A stretch of DNA of 64,000 nt from assembly GCF_005239225.2 (NCBI RefSeq), contig NC_133300.1:1703875-1767874 (forward strand). Direction: 5' to 3'. A program made the translations under genes and the position numbers. The DNA is from Populus alba (taxonomy: Eukaryota; Streptophyta; Magnoliopsida; Malpighiales; Salicaceae). The number at the start of each line of letters is the position of its first letter. Within the stretch, counting starts at the first letter, position 1. This document shows positions 1-12,468 of this stretch, piece by piece. The notes beneath the pieces are model-generated. The model did not search any database and was not told where the DNA came from. It was given only the letters and a program-made list of their open reading frames with translations.

Positions 1-87
1 TTTCAAAACCGTCATGGATGTGAAGGGGAAGACAAAGGACAACATCAAGTCTAGATTGGATATAGCTTTAACTGTAACCGTAAAAAT

Positions 88-1869
88 ATGGAGTTGGTTT
101 ATGAGGAGTCACGGGTCGCAAAACCAAGGGCAAGCTTCGTGTTAGAGAAAAACACACAACTACTAGTCTACAAATGGCTTAAGAGTCTGCATTTTCTGGA
201 TGGACATGCATCGAACATATCAAGGCTTGTTAACATAGAGGACTACAGATTGTATGGAATAAAGAGTCATGACTGCCACGTGTTTATGCAAACACTCATC
301 CCATTAGCTTTTCGTGATTTGTTGCCAAAGGGAATATGGGATGCACTGACGGAGATCAGTCATTTCTTCAGAGATATATGCTCCAGCAAGTTGAATGTTA
401 AGCACATTGAGAGGCTTCAAACGAATATCATCGAGACACTATGGAAACTTGAGATGATATTCTCTCCTTTATTTTTTGACTCAATGGAGCATCTCCCTAT
501 ACATCTACCGTTTGAGGCAAAAGCTGGAGGATCAGTCCAGTATAGATGGATGTACCCATTCAAACGGTTAGATATTACAGTTGCAATGGAATTCATATCT
601 AAAAGTATTTTATATGTTTTTCTTAATTGGAAATACTTGAATTGTAATTCAATGCAGGTACTTGTTTAATCTCAAGAAAAAGATTAAGAACAAGGCCGTA
701 AGAGGAAGATATTTGTCAGAAATAGAATTCAAACAAGCACACAACTATGTTTTATTTAACTATGATGAGCTAAGACCATTTATTCAGTAAGTTTATATAT
801 GTGTAATACTAATTAAACTTTGTCAGTAATATATTGCTAATTATATATTGTGAAATCATACACTCATTATCACTTACAGGCAACATCGACAATATTTGCT
901 CTCCAATAACTCGCAGTTGACCGACTCCTAGATCTTTCAATTACAAGATGAACAATTTACCACATGGTTCAGAACACATGTAAGCACTATCACAAACTCA
1001 TTCTAACTTGCAAAATTATTGTACGTATGCATGTCATTACGAGATTCTCATTCATTTAACGTTTATTGATGTACATTACATGTATATAAGGTTTATCAAA
1101 TGGGAAGAAGTGTGTCTAAGTCATTGTCTTCATTAAGCCTCGGGCCTGAAAGAAAAGTTAAGTGCTACAACGGGTATTTTATCAATGGATATGTTTTCCA
1201 TACTGAAGAATACAGGCAAGGAAGAAAGACATACAAATGTGGTGTTTGTGTTAAAGGATCCACAAGTAGTGAGTTGAAGTTGACTACTATGGTAGATTAG
1301 AAGAGGTCATCGAACTACAATATCATAACGAACAGAATACAGTGTTTTTATTCAAATGCTATTGGTATGACACGACGGACAGAGGAATTAGAGTTGATAC
1401 ACACCATGGTCTAGTCGAAATCAACTTAAAAGCTAGACTCCGTAACATAAACGATGTCTTTGTTTTCGCAAAGCAATGTCAACAAGTTTATTACACATAC
1501 ACCCCTTCATTTAGAAAGGATCGATCAAGAGTTGATTGGTTGTCCGTTTAAAAAACAAAACCACGGGGTCGTGTCGAGGTTGTTCTGGATGAGAATGAAG
1601 ACACAAGTGTGCGGGATGAAGTCTTTCAAGTTAGTGAGTTGGTTGAACCATATCGAGTTGCTCCTTCGATTGAATTGGAAGAAAATTCAAATTTTCGTGT
1701 TTCCGATGATAGTCTTGTTGATGTTGATGTTGACGTAGAGGAGTTGAACGTTGTTTTGAGCTCTAGCGGACAAGCAAATGTCGATGAAGAAGATGATATC
1801 CATATTGAAGATTGCGATGAAGGTGATGACTATTCAATTGATGACGAAGAAGAAGATAATTCTGAGTAA
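88..1869 (+). pseudogene. CACTA (En/Spm) TNP2-type transposase remnant, DUF4218 and DUF4216 parts
   Basis: Translated pieces read like the C-terminal half of a plant CACTA transposase ORF. Positions 88-549 carry a DUF4218-like stretch (motifs PKGIWDALTEISHFFRDIC, FFDSMEHLPIHLP, QYRWMYPF). A likely intron ends at the AG just before 658, followed by LFNLKKKIKNKA. Positions 1100-1551 carry the DUF4216-like part (RSVKCYNGYF-type motif, then VFLFKCYWYD and QVYYT). An acidic tail (1609-1869) ends the ORF. The pieces are separated by stops and possible introns, the N-terminal TNP2 catalytic part is outside the window, and the next 60 bases run into a gypsy fragment. I see a broken transposase, not a working gene. 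Family assignment is from remembered motifs. Confidence 0.8.
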
Positions 1870-1899
1870 CTATCAAAACGAAGCCCTGTGTAAAACCCA

Positions 1900-2545
1900 T
1901 TTCTTCATGTAATTCAACCCTTTTCTTCATGTAATTTACATTAGGATTGTCATATGCATCATTTTTTATTTCCTCAAGCTCATTTGTTTGCAATTTTCGA
2001 AGCTAACTAGCATCATCAAGGTTTGAATTAAAAGCTTTAATAGCCCAATAAGCTTTATGTTCAATTTCCACAGGCAAGTGACAAGGTTTTCCATAGACTA
2101 GTCTATAAGGTGACATACCTAATGATGTTTTATAAGCAGTTCGATAAGCCCAAAGTGCATCATTAAGTCTTAAAGACTAGTCTTTCCTATTAGGGTTCAC
2201 TGTTTTCTCCAAGATTTGTTTGATCTCCCTATTAGCAAGCTCTACTTGTCCACTTGTCTGAGGGTGATAAGGGGTGGCAACTTTGTGTGCGATTCCATAT
2301 TTCTTCATTAAAGAAGCAAATGGCTTGTTACAGAAATGTGTTCCACCATCACTTATCATGGCTCAAGGGATTTCCAAATCGACTCAAAATATTGTCTTTT
2401 GAAAAACTTTATCACTGTTTTGTGATCATTGTTTCGACTTGGAATTGCCTCTATCCATTTTGAAACATAATCTACTGCGACTAATATTTACACGAAACCA
2501 AATGATGGAGGAAATGGACCCATGAAATCTATACCCCAACAGTCA
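1900..2545 (-). pseudogene. Ty3/gypsy integrase fragment
   Basis: On the minus strand, 2177-2359 encodes the classic integrase core segment beginning [14 protein letters not shown] and containing [18 protein letters not shown], the signature of chromovirus/Tekay-like gypsy integrases. Flanking frames add the upstream piece around 2360-2540 and the downstream piece (MQTNELEEIKNDAYDN) near 1890-1993. Frames are broken between the pieces. It abuts the CACTA remnant on the left and a microsatellite block on the right, so both ends look truncated. No LTR is visible for it. Confidence 0.8.
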
Positions 2546-2565
2546 ATTGTATAAATTATAAATAA

Positions 2566-2569
2566 CAAT

Positions 2570-2601
<32 letters not shown>

Positions 2602-2660
2602 AGTAATAGTAATAATAATATTAATAGTAGTAGTAGTAGTAATAATAATAATAATACTTA
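2566..2660. repeat. Microsatellite (AAC)n followed by (AAT)n/(AGT)n
   Basis: A run of about ten AAC units is followed by mixed AAT and AGT triplets. It sits exactly where the gypsy fragment stops matching. Confidence 0.9.
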
Positions 2661-2865
2661 GTACGTGGCGTTGTTATACCTGAGAATGATCTAAAAGATC
2701 GGGTCACAGGTTTCCAGCCTATATACTGATTTTATGAAAAGATCAAAGAGATATATTATATAATATAAACAGATTTCTGATGTGAATGAACAAGGCAAGA
2801 CTAACAATGTCAAGATCCTTGATCAAACACAGAGCATACTTAACGTACATAAAATGTAACAAGAA

Positions 2866-2925
2866 TGCAAATAATAATAATAATAAAAATAATAATAACA
2901 ATACTAATAATAGTAATAATATTAA

Positions 2926-2957
<32 letters not shown>

Positions 2958-2970
2958 CTAATAATAATAA
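2866..2970. repeat. Microsatellite (AAT)n/(AGT)n
   Basis: A second triplet block, AAT-rich and then about ten AGT units, of the same composition as the block 300 bases upstream. The open frame across it (poly-Asn/Ser) is a product of the repeat and not a gene. Confidence 0.9.
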
Positions 2971-3232
2971 AAAGAAGAGGAGGAAGAAATTAATGAGAAC
3001 TTTGAGATGGAAGATTAATGTAAGAATTAAACAATGATAAAAATAAATTTCAAGGTTAGAGGATCCACTAATGGTATTTCAAACAAGTATAATATAAACT
3101 CTTATTATTCAACTAGAAACCACACACAGAGGAGGTTCCAATAGGATGATTTCTCATTAATAGCTCATTATAAATCATTAACATGATCATATTAATTATC
3201 TTATTTAAGTAACACCAAATTTTTAAATATTG

Positions 3233-5597
3233 TCAGGAATTCACGATGCTAACTTATGTTAACAACAAATCAAGTTCCTTTCATAGCACAGGTGTAGGTA
3301 ATATCATACAGTTGGGCTACGAGAGTGCCAAGCATTTGTTGTACCAAGTGTTATACAACACAAATCTAGATTAATCATTTAAGAAGCAAGGTATTAATAA
3401 TTAGTAAGATAAAAAAATAAGACATGTTAATATTAAACATTAAGATCCATGTTGAGTTTACACTATATTTATTCTTACACCATTAGTGTAACCTTTTCAC
3501 CTTGACATAATAAACTTAGCTAAACATAATGAAGAGGAGAAACATAAATAAACAAAACAAGAACATAAAGAAAATACAAGTTAACTAAGTAAAGGAAAGG
3601 AAATGAAAAGCATAAACAAGATATTAATGAAAGCAAAACTTAAAAATTACAAAAAAAAATATATATAAAGAGAGAAATAAAGAGCATGAACTTGATCTAA
3701 AAAACCAAGCCTCTAAATACATGGCAAATGCCTCCTTTTATAGGCCAAAATTCAGAATTATTGATTTGATGACTAATTGTTGAGTGGGTGACCAACTCTT
3801 GACTTTGTGAAAATCCTTATCTTCTTGTCTGAATACAACAAAAATGCTAGCATCAGAACTGGGTCCATTTAAAAACATGAAAGTTGTAGGAAATTGACTC
3901 AGCTTTCCAGGAAAAAAAATGGAGGTCATTTGGACTTCTAGAACTCCAGATATAGGTCAGACACTAAACAGTGTTCAGGCTGCAGGACAGAATCGGACTT
4001 CTCCATTGTTGCTATAATTTGGACTTGCAAACGGCCTTCTTAGATCTTGATGAAAACATGAAAGTTGTAGGCCTATGTCTTACCAAATCGGCGTAAAAAT
4101 TTGAGGTCATTTAGACATCTAAAACTCGAGATATGACCCAATTACCGAATAGTGTTCCAGTTTGGACTCCACTAACATCTATTTTCTAAGCTTCACCCTC
4201 TTTTTATCTTCACAAATTTTAGTAGTTGAATTAATCAATCAATCATTTGATTTATGTGATATGCCTGCATTTAAGATGAACATTTACCATATATTAAGGT
4301 ATCTTATAGTATTAGACTTGTTATTATAAAACATGCTTTAGTTAAGGAGTTATTGATACTTCAAGTGCAAAATAATGGTATAAACCTTTGATAAACATGC
4401 ACTTTTAAGTATTAATCACTAATACTTGTAATGTTGTCAGGAATTCATGATTATAACTTACGTTAACAACAAATCAAGTTCCTTTCATAGCTCAGGTGTC
4501 GGTTATACCATACAGTATGAAAGTGCCAAGTATTTGTTGTACCAAGTGTTATGCAACATAAATCTTGATTAACCATTTAACATGCAAAGTATTAAAAGTG
4601 AACAAGATAACAAATATAAAACATGTTAGTATCCAACGTTAAGGTCCTTGTTAAATTTATATTATACTTATTCTTACACCATTAGTGTACTCTTTTCACC
4701 TTGACATAATTAACTTAGGTAAACATAATGAAAGAAAGAAACATAAATGAGCAGGATAAGAACATAAATGAGAAAGAAGTTAACTAAGTAAAGGAAAGGA
4801 AATGAAGTGAATAAACTTGATATTAATGAAAGCAAAACATAAGCAATACAAAGAGAGAAAGCAAGAGTATGATCTTGATCTGGAAACCAAGATGCCTCAA
4901 GACATGGTAAATGCCACCTTTTATAGGCCAAAATTTGGAACTATTGATTTGTTGACTAATTGATGAGTGGGTGGGCACATATTGACTTGGTGACAATCTT
5001 TATCTTCTTGTCTGAACAAGAAGCCATTGATAATATCATAATTTGCACAGAATCCTTTGGAAAGTTCTAGGAAATTGTCTCAGCTTTCCAACAAAAAAAA
5101 GATGAGGTCATTTGGACTTCTAGAACTCAAGATATAGGCTGAACACTGAACAGTGTCTAGGCTGTAGGATAGATTCAGACTTCTTCGTTGTTCCTATAAT
5201 TTGGACTTCAAAACGGCCTTTTTAAATCTTGGGCTCCACATGAAAGTTGTAGCCCTATGTCTTAACTTTCCATCCATATAAAATGGACCTAAATCCGAGA
5301 TCTAGAGCTCCAGATATGATCCAATTACCGAGCAATGTTCCGGTTTGGACTGCACCAGCATCTCTTTTCTAAGTTTGGCCATCTCTTTGTCCTTTCACTT
5401 TCAATACTTAAACTCATCAATCAATCCTTTCATTTATGTGATGAGCATTTAAGATGAGCATTTACCATAAATAAAGGTATCTTATAGTATCAAACTTGTT
5501 ATTATAAAACATGTTTTAGTTAAGAAGTTATTGATACTTCAAGTGCAAAATGATGATGTAAAACCTTGATAAACATGCACTTTTAAGTACTAATCAC
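3233..5597. repeat. 1.2-kb tandem duplication, two copies
   Basis: The segment from 3233 (TCAGGAATTCACGATG) repeats from 4437 (TCAGGAATTCATGATT), a period of 1204 bases. Copy 2 ends near 5597, where sequence like the end of copy 1 (ACTTTTAAGTA-TAATCAC) gives way to a new block. The copies align throughout with scattered substitutions and small indels. Each carries internal near-repeats of the form GAGGTCATTT-GGAC-TCTA-AACT-AGATAT. No convincing coding sequence. Most likely a subrepeat of a retrotransposon untranslated region, but the parent element is not identified. Confidence 0.8.
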
Positions 5598-7050
5598 CTG
5601 GTGTGAAGGGCGGTGGTTGTTGTCGTCTGCGGTGGCTAGCGATGGTTGTTGTTGTCTGCAGTGGCTGGAGACGGTGCCGGCGATGACTGTTTTCACCGGT
5701 TCTTCCCCTATTTGCCCTATATCTCTCTGTTTTCTCTCTCTTTTTTTTTTCTTCTTCTATTCTTGTTCTTTCTCTCTTTTTTCCTCTCTCGGTTCTCTCC
5801 TCTATATCCCTATTCTTCTTCTCTCTTCTTTCTATCTATTCCTCTTTTTTTTTTTACCTTTTCTTTTTCTCTGTTTTCCTTCTCCTCTTCCTCTCTTTTT
5901 TTCTTTTCTTTCTCTCTCTCGGTTTTTCATTCTTTCTCTCCTCCCTCATTTTTTTTTCATCTTTTGATCTGTCCTCCTATTTCTTGTCTTCTCCCTCGTA
6001 GTTATAGGAAACATAGCAGAGAGAGAGGCAGGGGCGGCCTTGTGTAGCCGCCCCAAAAATAGTCGGAGGGGCACGTTCCCTCCTTTTTTCACCTCCCCGT
6101 GGGAGGCCATGGGTCAAAGGTTATGCACGTGGAGTTATGATTGGTGTCTTTTTGATTTTTTTCAGAGAAAAGAGAGAGACAAGTCGGTAAAAAAATCTTC
6201 TTCTTCCCTTGCCTCGCACATCAAGGGGAAGAAGAAAACCCAAAATGCCGTTCAGAATAACACTGTTTGAGTTTTTTTTTTTCACTTGAACAGTGCATGA
6301 AACGGCGCAGTTTTGGACAAAACACGCCGTTTCATTTCAAAGGAAAAGGCAGCAAAAACTTATGTTAAAGTACCATTAAGTCTTCAATTTGTAATTTGTT
6401 CAATCAAATCCTTAATTTCAATTTTGATTTAAAAATCAATGCAATTGCATCCCTCCAAAAAACAAGCGGCGACCTTAGAAGTTGGTCGCCCTTTTCACTT
6501 TAGTCCTTGGTCTTGAATTTATGCAATTTGACCCTCAATTGATCAATAAACTTCTAATTTCTTCAATTTGGCCTCTGATTTGGTTTAATTGCAGCCCCTC
6601 CATTTACTCATGTTTTTCATTTTGGTCCTAGGTTTCATATTTTTTTAATTAAGTTCCTAATTGGCCATCAAACTTCAATATTTAAGCAATTAAGCCCCTG
6701 ATTTGACGAAATTAACTTTCAAAAAATTATAATTTGACCCCAAAACTTTAATTTCTTACAATTAAAGCCCAAATTAACTCCTTAATCAATTTTTCTTACT
6801 ATCAAACCCTCTATAAATTCAATTAAACCTTTAATAAAATTTAATTGAGTCCATACATGTTTGATTTTGCACTTTTCTTTCTCAAATTAAATTTTCTTTG
6901 TCAACTAGGCTTTCATCAGTCAATGATATACTATCATATTTTAATCATTTGTACTTTTGAACCTCCTTAATTAATTTTTGGCAATTTTTCATCATTCCAA
7001 CATCCTTTTCCCACTCCTATTATTTCTTGGATTTCATTCTGAATATTTTT
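5597..7050 (-). repeat. Partial LTR, related to the Ogre-like LTRs at 30.4, 45.2 and 57.1 kb
   Basis: The order of features matches the other LTR copies: a CT-rich block (5720-5990), TTATAGGAAA, a GGGGCGGCC-type patch, a GGGGCACGTTCC patch, GGGAGGCCATGGGTCA, an AAACGGCGC patch, then a long run of AATTAAG-CCCTAATT-like pyrimidine-rich lines. The block at 46,140-47,340 matches it closely. The left part of the LTR (GGAGTCGCCACC) and the right terminus are missing, so this is a fragment. Orientation is taken from the 57-kb copy, whose element reads on the minus strand. Confidence 0.65.
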
Positions 7051-7302
7051 GATATTATTCTATAACAAGTATTGGCAGCATAGATGTTAGGTGAAGTCTC
7101 AGGATATGATTTATATTATTCTATAATAAGTATGATAAAAATGGTAATCTAATACTGCAAATTGTTAAGGAATTCATTGGAGACTTTAAGAGGATGCTTG
7201 AATTCCGATAGAAGCAAAACACAGTTTGTTTCTCCTAATCAAGTTGAAGTTTTCGCGAGGATAAACTTTCTTGGAAAATAAATTCCAGACAGATGTAAAA
7301 TT

Positions 7303-7386
7303 GAATTCCAGGCTGATGACTAGTTGATGGCTTCAAAGCCAAATGAATTCCAGGCTGATGACTAGTTGATCGCTTCAAAGCATTTC
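7303..7386. repeat. 42-bp tandem duplication
   Basis: GAATTCCAGGCTGATGACTA at 7303 is repeated from 7345, and the homology runs through GTTGAT-GCTTCAAAGC in both units. Surrounding 7050-7960 shows no convincing gene; it is the upstream region of the beta-glucosidase. Confidence 0.85.
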
Positions 7387-7970
7387 TTGCACGGTTTAGA
7401 GATGGGTTGTCGGTTTGGGATTGAAGAAAGGTCATCTTAGAGATTGATCGTAATTGGTTACTCTCCTAGGCTTTTGGTTAAAGATCATGTATTGTGCTTG
7501 ACTTGGCTAATTCAGCGTAAAGAATTTAAAATTGTTTCATGCAAAATTTCTAGCAAGCGATTGGTAATGTTTTTTGTAGCTCAGAATATCCTTCATGTCT
7601 GAATGAGAAAGGTCAACATACACACATTACCATTTAAAAACTCTTCTTGGGCTGGAAACTTTCGCTTGGCTCCATGATTGCTATCAGACAAGAAAATTAA
7701 TGTCGTTGAAAATTCTTATGTTGACGATCCGGTTGCTGAATTTTCTCTGCAAGCTTCAAGTACAATTGCTAGGCTTTACAGTGCAATTAAAACACGGAAT
7801 CTTAAGTTTTGTGCTTGTTTCAGCACCATGAATTCCTCAAATGACAAATATCCTTATCCAATTAGAAGTTCCAAATTGAATTTTCATTGATCGGTCAACT
7901 GAAACAAATAATAATAGTTGACCACAATTATCGTTCTTGGTTGTTGAGAATAACCTTTCAAAATGATGCC

Positions 7971-7980
7971 TATAAATAGG
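7971..7980 (+). promoter_or_regulatory. TATA box of the GH1 gene
   Basis: TATAAATAGG, a near-ideal plant TATA element, lies 173 bases before the chosen ATG at 8153. It predicts transcription from about 8000-8010, which puts the upstream ATG at 7988 outside the mRNA and favours 8153 as start. Confidence 0.75.
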
Positions 7981-8152
7981 TTCTGGCATGTCGATGTTCT
8001 TACAAAATCCATACTTCATACGTTCATTTATTTATTTTTTCACTGCTATCTCACTATACATTCTTTATTCTGATCACCCAACAATCTTTTGTACTGCTCA
8101 AAGCTTTTATTGCTCTTCTGCAAGGCTGTTCAACAAAGACTTAGTGTGTATC

Positions 8153-11137
8153 ATGGGAAGTATTGCCAAGTTGAGTCGTAAGTCTTTCCCAGATGGTTTC
8201 GTTTTTGGATCTTCTTCGTCAGCTTACCAGGTACAACAATGCTTCAAGTACTCTCGTCGAGGAGAGAAACGCCTCAATTGTTTGTTCTCTGATAACGTTT
8301 AAATTATATGCACGCAGTTTGAAGGTGAAACGAACAGGAGAGGTAAAGGACCGAATATATGGGACACCTTCATCGAGGAGCATCCAGGTATCTCTTTATT
8401 CAATGCAGGAGTTCGTTACAATGCTTTCCTAACTAAAACAACGAGTATAAATCTCTCAAGGAGTCACCTGCCAGCATGTTGATCTTAATAATATATATTC
8501 AAAGGAATTTAAGAACAAATTCTGAAAAATTGCAGAGAGGATAAGTGACCATAGCAATGCAAAGGTGGCAGTTGATTTCTATAATCGCTATAAGGTACGA
8601 TGTTCATCTTATTTTTCTTTTAGTTGCCTTTTGTCGATCTGATCACCATTACACTTGTTGATATATTTTACACACAAAATGTTATAGGAAGATGTGCAAA
8701 GAATGAGGGGAATGGGAATGGATGCTTTCAGATTCTCTATTTCCTGGTCTAGGGTATTACCACGTAAGTGTTTTCTTTTGTTTTTACCCTACATCTCATT
8801 CCTTTTTAATTCACGACTTGACTTTCGAAGTCCCACATTTTTCCTTACTTTGATTTTTCAATCATCGAATTGAATTCATCAGATGGCAGACTAAGTGCTG
8901 GAATAAACGAAGAAGGGATCCAGTTTTACAACAATCTCATCGATGAGCTCATAAAAAAATGGTTATAACCCTTTCCTTTTCCTCGATGACTGTGTTTCAT
9001 AATAATGTTACCGACTAAATAAGAATCTTGAAGTGGCCATTGGTAAATGCAGGGGCAATCTTACTTTGCTTGAATTTCGAAAATTTGAAAAGCATTTTCC
9101 AAACTTTCATACAAAACGTTTCACACTTTAGTTTTCTAATATTATTTTCGCTTTGAAATGTACAGGTATACAGCCTTATGCAACTCTCTTTCACTGGGAC
9201 ACTCCACAAGCAATTGAGGACAGATATGGTGGTTTCTTGAGCCCTAATATTTTGTAAGTAATCGTTTTTATATTCATATTATATAAACATCTCACTTTAA
9301 TTTAAATCCTCCATGCATGCTAGAATCTAATAATTTTCAAAACTCATATAGAAACGATTTCCGAGACTTTGTGGAGCTTTGCTTTCAAAGATTTGGAGAC
9401 CGGGTGAAGCACTGGATCACTTTAAATGAGCCTTTTATGTTTAGCGTCAATGGTTATGACACGGGCACATTAGCACCCGGCAGAATTTCAACTTTGGAGA
9501 ATTATCCAGGCCAACCCAAAATCTCTGGCGCCACCGAGGTTTACATTGTAACCCATCATCTGTTGCTTGCTCATGCAACGGCTGTGAAAGTGTACAAGGA
9601 AAAGTATCAGGTTTGCACAAGCTAAAGCTAAAGCTATAATTTGAGGCTCCTTTCATAACATATTTAACCAAAGTTTTCAGTGTGACTGTGCTAATTTTAT
9701 CATTGAAAAAATCTCGTCAGACGTGTCAAGGAGGAAAAATTGGGATAACCCTCGTTTCTCATTGGTTTGAACCTTACTCAACTAGTGAAAGTGATCGGAT
9801 GGCAACTAAACGAAGCCTTGATTTTATGCTTGGATGGTAAGCATTTTGCCAGCCGATTTGGATAATATAATAATTTGAAACATTAATTTGCCAAGATCTT
9901 AAATTCTATGTTTTTGGCAGGTACATGGATCCTCTAACTAAAGGTGACTATCCACAGAATATGCACGACCACGTTGGAGGAAGATTGCCTAGATTCAGTG
10001 AGGAGGAATCCAAGATGCTGAGAGGATCTTATGACTTTATTGGGGTCAATTACTACACTACATATTATGCTCAGAATGTTGAGGATGTTAACTATAAGAA
10101 TATTGGGTTTATGGAAGATGCTCGTGTTAACTGGCCAGGTGAAATATTTATTTACTTGTTAATTAAATGAAAAAAAAAAAAACTCTCAGAATAAGACGGT
10201 CTACAATCCTACACTTTCTCACTCATGTTGATATTATTTTACGTACAGGGGAGAGAAATGGAATACCAATAGGCCCACAGGTGAATGTGATTCTTCATTC
10301 TTGTTTCAACAAATTAGTAATTGATATGTAGAATCTTTCCTTTTTCCCCTTGGTATTGAGATATATAAATCAAATTCGCAGGCGGGTTCAAGTTGGCTTT
10401 ATATTTATCCCGAAGGTATTCGTTATCTTTTGAATTACATAAAGGACGCGTATGAAAATCCAACAATATATATCACTGAAAATGGTAAGAACAGAGCTAA
10501 CAGCCCTCATGCGTTTATGGTTATAGTTGTCAAGAAGCTCTGATTTACTGATTTGTTGGTTTTTTTTAATTAGGAGTTGATGACGTGAATTCCTCGTCGT
10601 TAGAGGAAGCCCTCAATGATCCCATCAGAGAGCAATATTATAAAGACATTTTCCACAATGTTCTGAAATCTATCAAGTGAGTTTGTTCTTTTCAAATTCA
10701 TGTTCTCCGTTCCCTTTTCAAACAGTACTAGTTTTTATTTTAAAAGGAATTTCTTTCTCAGTCTGATCTGCACTAAAAACTTGACTTTTGCAGTGACCAT
10801 GGTGTCGATGTCAAGGGGTTTTTTGCTTGGTCATTCTTGGATGATTTTGAATGGGGATCCGGTTATAGTTCAAGGTTTGGTCTCTTCTACATTGACTACG
10901 AAAACAACTTGAAACGATATGCCAAAAATTCTGTGAAGTGGTTTAAGCAATTTCTGAAGAAGGACGAAAGTACTGAACTCAACGATAATATGTAAGGACT
11001 CTTTTCATCTCCTCTTATTATATTAAAAAAAATCTCTCAACATTTCTCATAACACAAATGATTGCAATAACAGAAAATCAAAATCTCGAATGGAGGAGGG
11101 ATCAGCTCGTAGCCGTAAGAAGTCGAGAATTGATTAA
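8153..11137 (+). CDS. Glycoside hydrolase family 1 beta-glucosidase (13-14 exons, one frame-breaking base)
   Basis: Retaining beta-glucosidase. Exons: 8153-8230, 8318-8387, 8536-8594, 8688-8763, 8883-8961, 9166-9253, 9352-9610, 9721-9836, 9921-10138, 10249-10280, 10382-10484, 10574-10676, 10794-10995 (TAA), all with GT-AG junctions. The product would be about 493 residues. The acid/base motif TLNEP (Glu near residue 176) and the nucleophile motif ITENG (Glu near residue 391) are both present, as are the N-terminal [15 protein letters not shown] and [16 protein letters not shown] near the end. With the start at 8153 no signal peptide is seen. Exon 5 ends in seven A (8953-8959) where six would keep the frame; exon lengths sum to 1483, one over a multiple of three. 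An alternative last splice (GTAAGG at 10992 to AG at 11073) would extend the protein to a stop at 11135-11137. Function is family knowledge; the natural substrate is unknown. Confidence 0.85.
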
Positions 11138-12019
11138 ACAGTGGCATGAAATATATAATAAGGTATTATTGTATATCATCTTCCATAACTACTTTTATTG
11201 CATTCATTTTTCATGCTCAACAAACTAATTTATTAACAATGCAGGAGCCCTTTTCGTATGGTCATGTTTGCTGAAGCCAAACTTTGTTGAAGCTTCCACG
11301 ATGCTGTTCAGAATCAATCCGATATTAAATAATAACTTGCTGGCTACTGACCAATTTTGGGATCCACATTAAACAGAAAATCCCACACATGTATCAGTGA
11401 GAAGAGTATACCAAAACACCTAGAAAATTATACTGCTTGAGGAAATCTACAAAAAAAAATAAAAATTGATAGTGCAAATTGAAGCTCTATTAACAAATTC
11501 AATTTGTTCTTAAGAACAGCTTTTCTGCAGTTTTAAGTTATGATCGGAAAAAACATAAAGCTTAATTGATAATTATTGAAAGTTTATGGGGAAAAACCAG
11601 GACTTAATTAAAAGAAATTCAAAACCAAGGATCAAATTTGTGAGAATCTAAGGGTTAAAATTTAATCCTATAAATTCAGAACCAAGTACCAAAATAAAAA
11701 AGACAGTTAAGGGCTGGCAGGGGTTAAATTGCAGTGGATCTTTGTCTTCGAATTAATTCTCGCTTTTTCGTCTAGGATCGATGCTGTTCTAGTTGTAATA
11801 ATAATATTGATTTGTAATGTTTTTTATATGTATTGATTGGTTATCAATCAAATTTGATAATACATAATAACTTGCTCTGCGCAATTTCCTTTCCCAGTAA
11901 TCTTTTGAAGGACACTTCTATTCATGCATAATCCTTTTCACTAGATTTCGAGGAATGCATTGTCAAACTGAAATTTATCAAGACCAAGTGAAAAACAAAA
12001 TAAATAATCATTTCTTCTC
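11138..12019. other. Intergenic / 3' flank of the GH1 gene
   Basis: AT-rich sequence with likely 3' UTR just after the gene. At 11,580-11,740 there is a purine-rich run (GGACTTAATT, AACCAAGGATCAAA) that looks like the pyrimidine-rich LTR lines seen elsewhere, read on the other strand. No gene seen. Confidence 0.5.
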
Positions 12020-12214
12020 CGATCTCCAATTCATTTGTGTATACCCAATTCATATCGAAGTATATAAGATAATCACATCTATTCCAAAGTTATCATGGCT
12101 AATTCGATACCTATCAAAGTATAAAAGGTACTCATATCCATTCTAACAATAACATAATTAATTTGATATATATCATTATACGCAAGGTAGACATGTTTGT
12201 TCAAACATTATCCT
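12020..12214. repeat. Degenerate ~58-bp tandem repeat, left part
   Basis: Units share the frame ATTCATTCCAAT ... GATA-ATATCA-TGTA-GCAAGGTACTC. The array is interrupted by the copia element and resumes at 17,224. The last five bases here (ATCCT, 12,210-12,214) are the copia target-site duplication. Confidence 0.65.
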
Positions 12215-12395
12215 TATTATAGAATAGGATTCTAATATAGGATGTTGTAATCATTACAGTTACTCATATATCTATCAGAATAGGATTCTAATATAGGATG
12301 TTGTAATCATTACAGTTACTGCAGTGTTCTACTGCCTCTATATAAATAGGAAGGTTGGCTAAGGCACAACCCAACACATTTTATTATTCTCAACT

Positions 12396-12410
12396 TGGTA
12401 TCAGAGCAAC
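12396..12410 (+). promoter_or_regulatory. Copia primer-binding site (initiator tRNA-Met type)
   Basis: TGGTATCAGAGCAAC immediately abuts the last base of the 5' LTR, as expected for minus-strand priming in plant copia elements. Confidence 0.9.
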
Positions 12411-12468
12411 AAAACCCTAAAATAAATTAAACCTAATTTTCTCATAGCCTCCCAACCTCCCTTTTTCA

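Noticed and set aside
2786..3037. Poly-Asn/Ser open frame
   Set aside because: Translation of the AAT/AGT microsatellite.
5617..6047. Overlapping CT-rich open frames
   Set aside because: Poly-Ser/Leu/Phe frames produced by a pyrimidine-rich LTR zone; the same zone recurs at 46.2 and 31.5 kb.
7130..7900. Possible gene or pseudogene upstream of GH1
   Set aside because: Frames are short, broken by stops and not recognisable; only the 42-bp duplication is supported.
7988..8152. Upstream ATG extending the GH1 protein with a hydrophobic leader
   Set aside because: The TATA box at 7971 would place transcription start at or after this ATG; the [16 protein letters not shown] start at 8153 fits the family.
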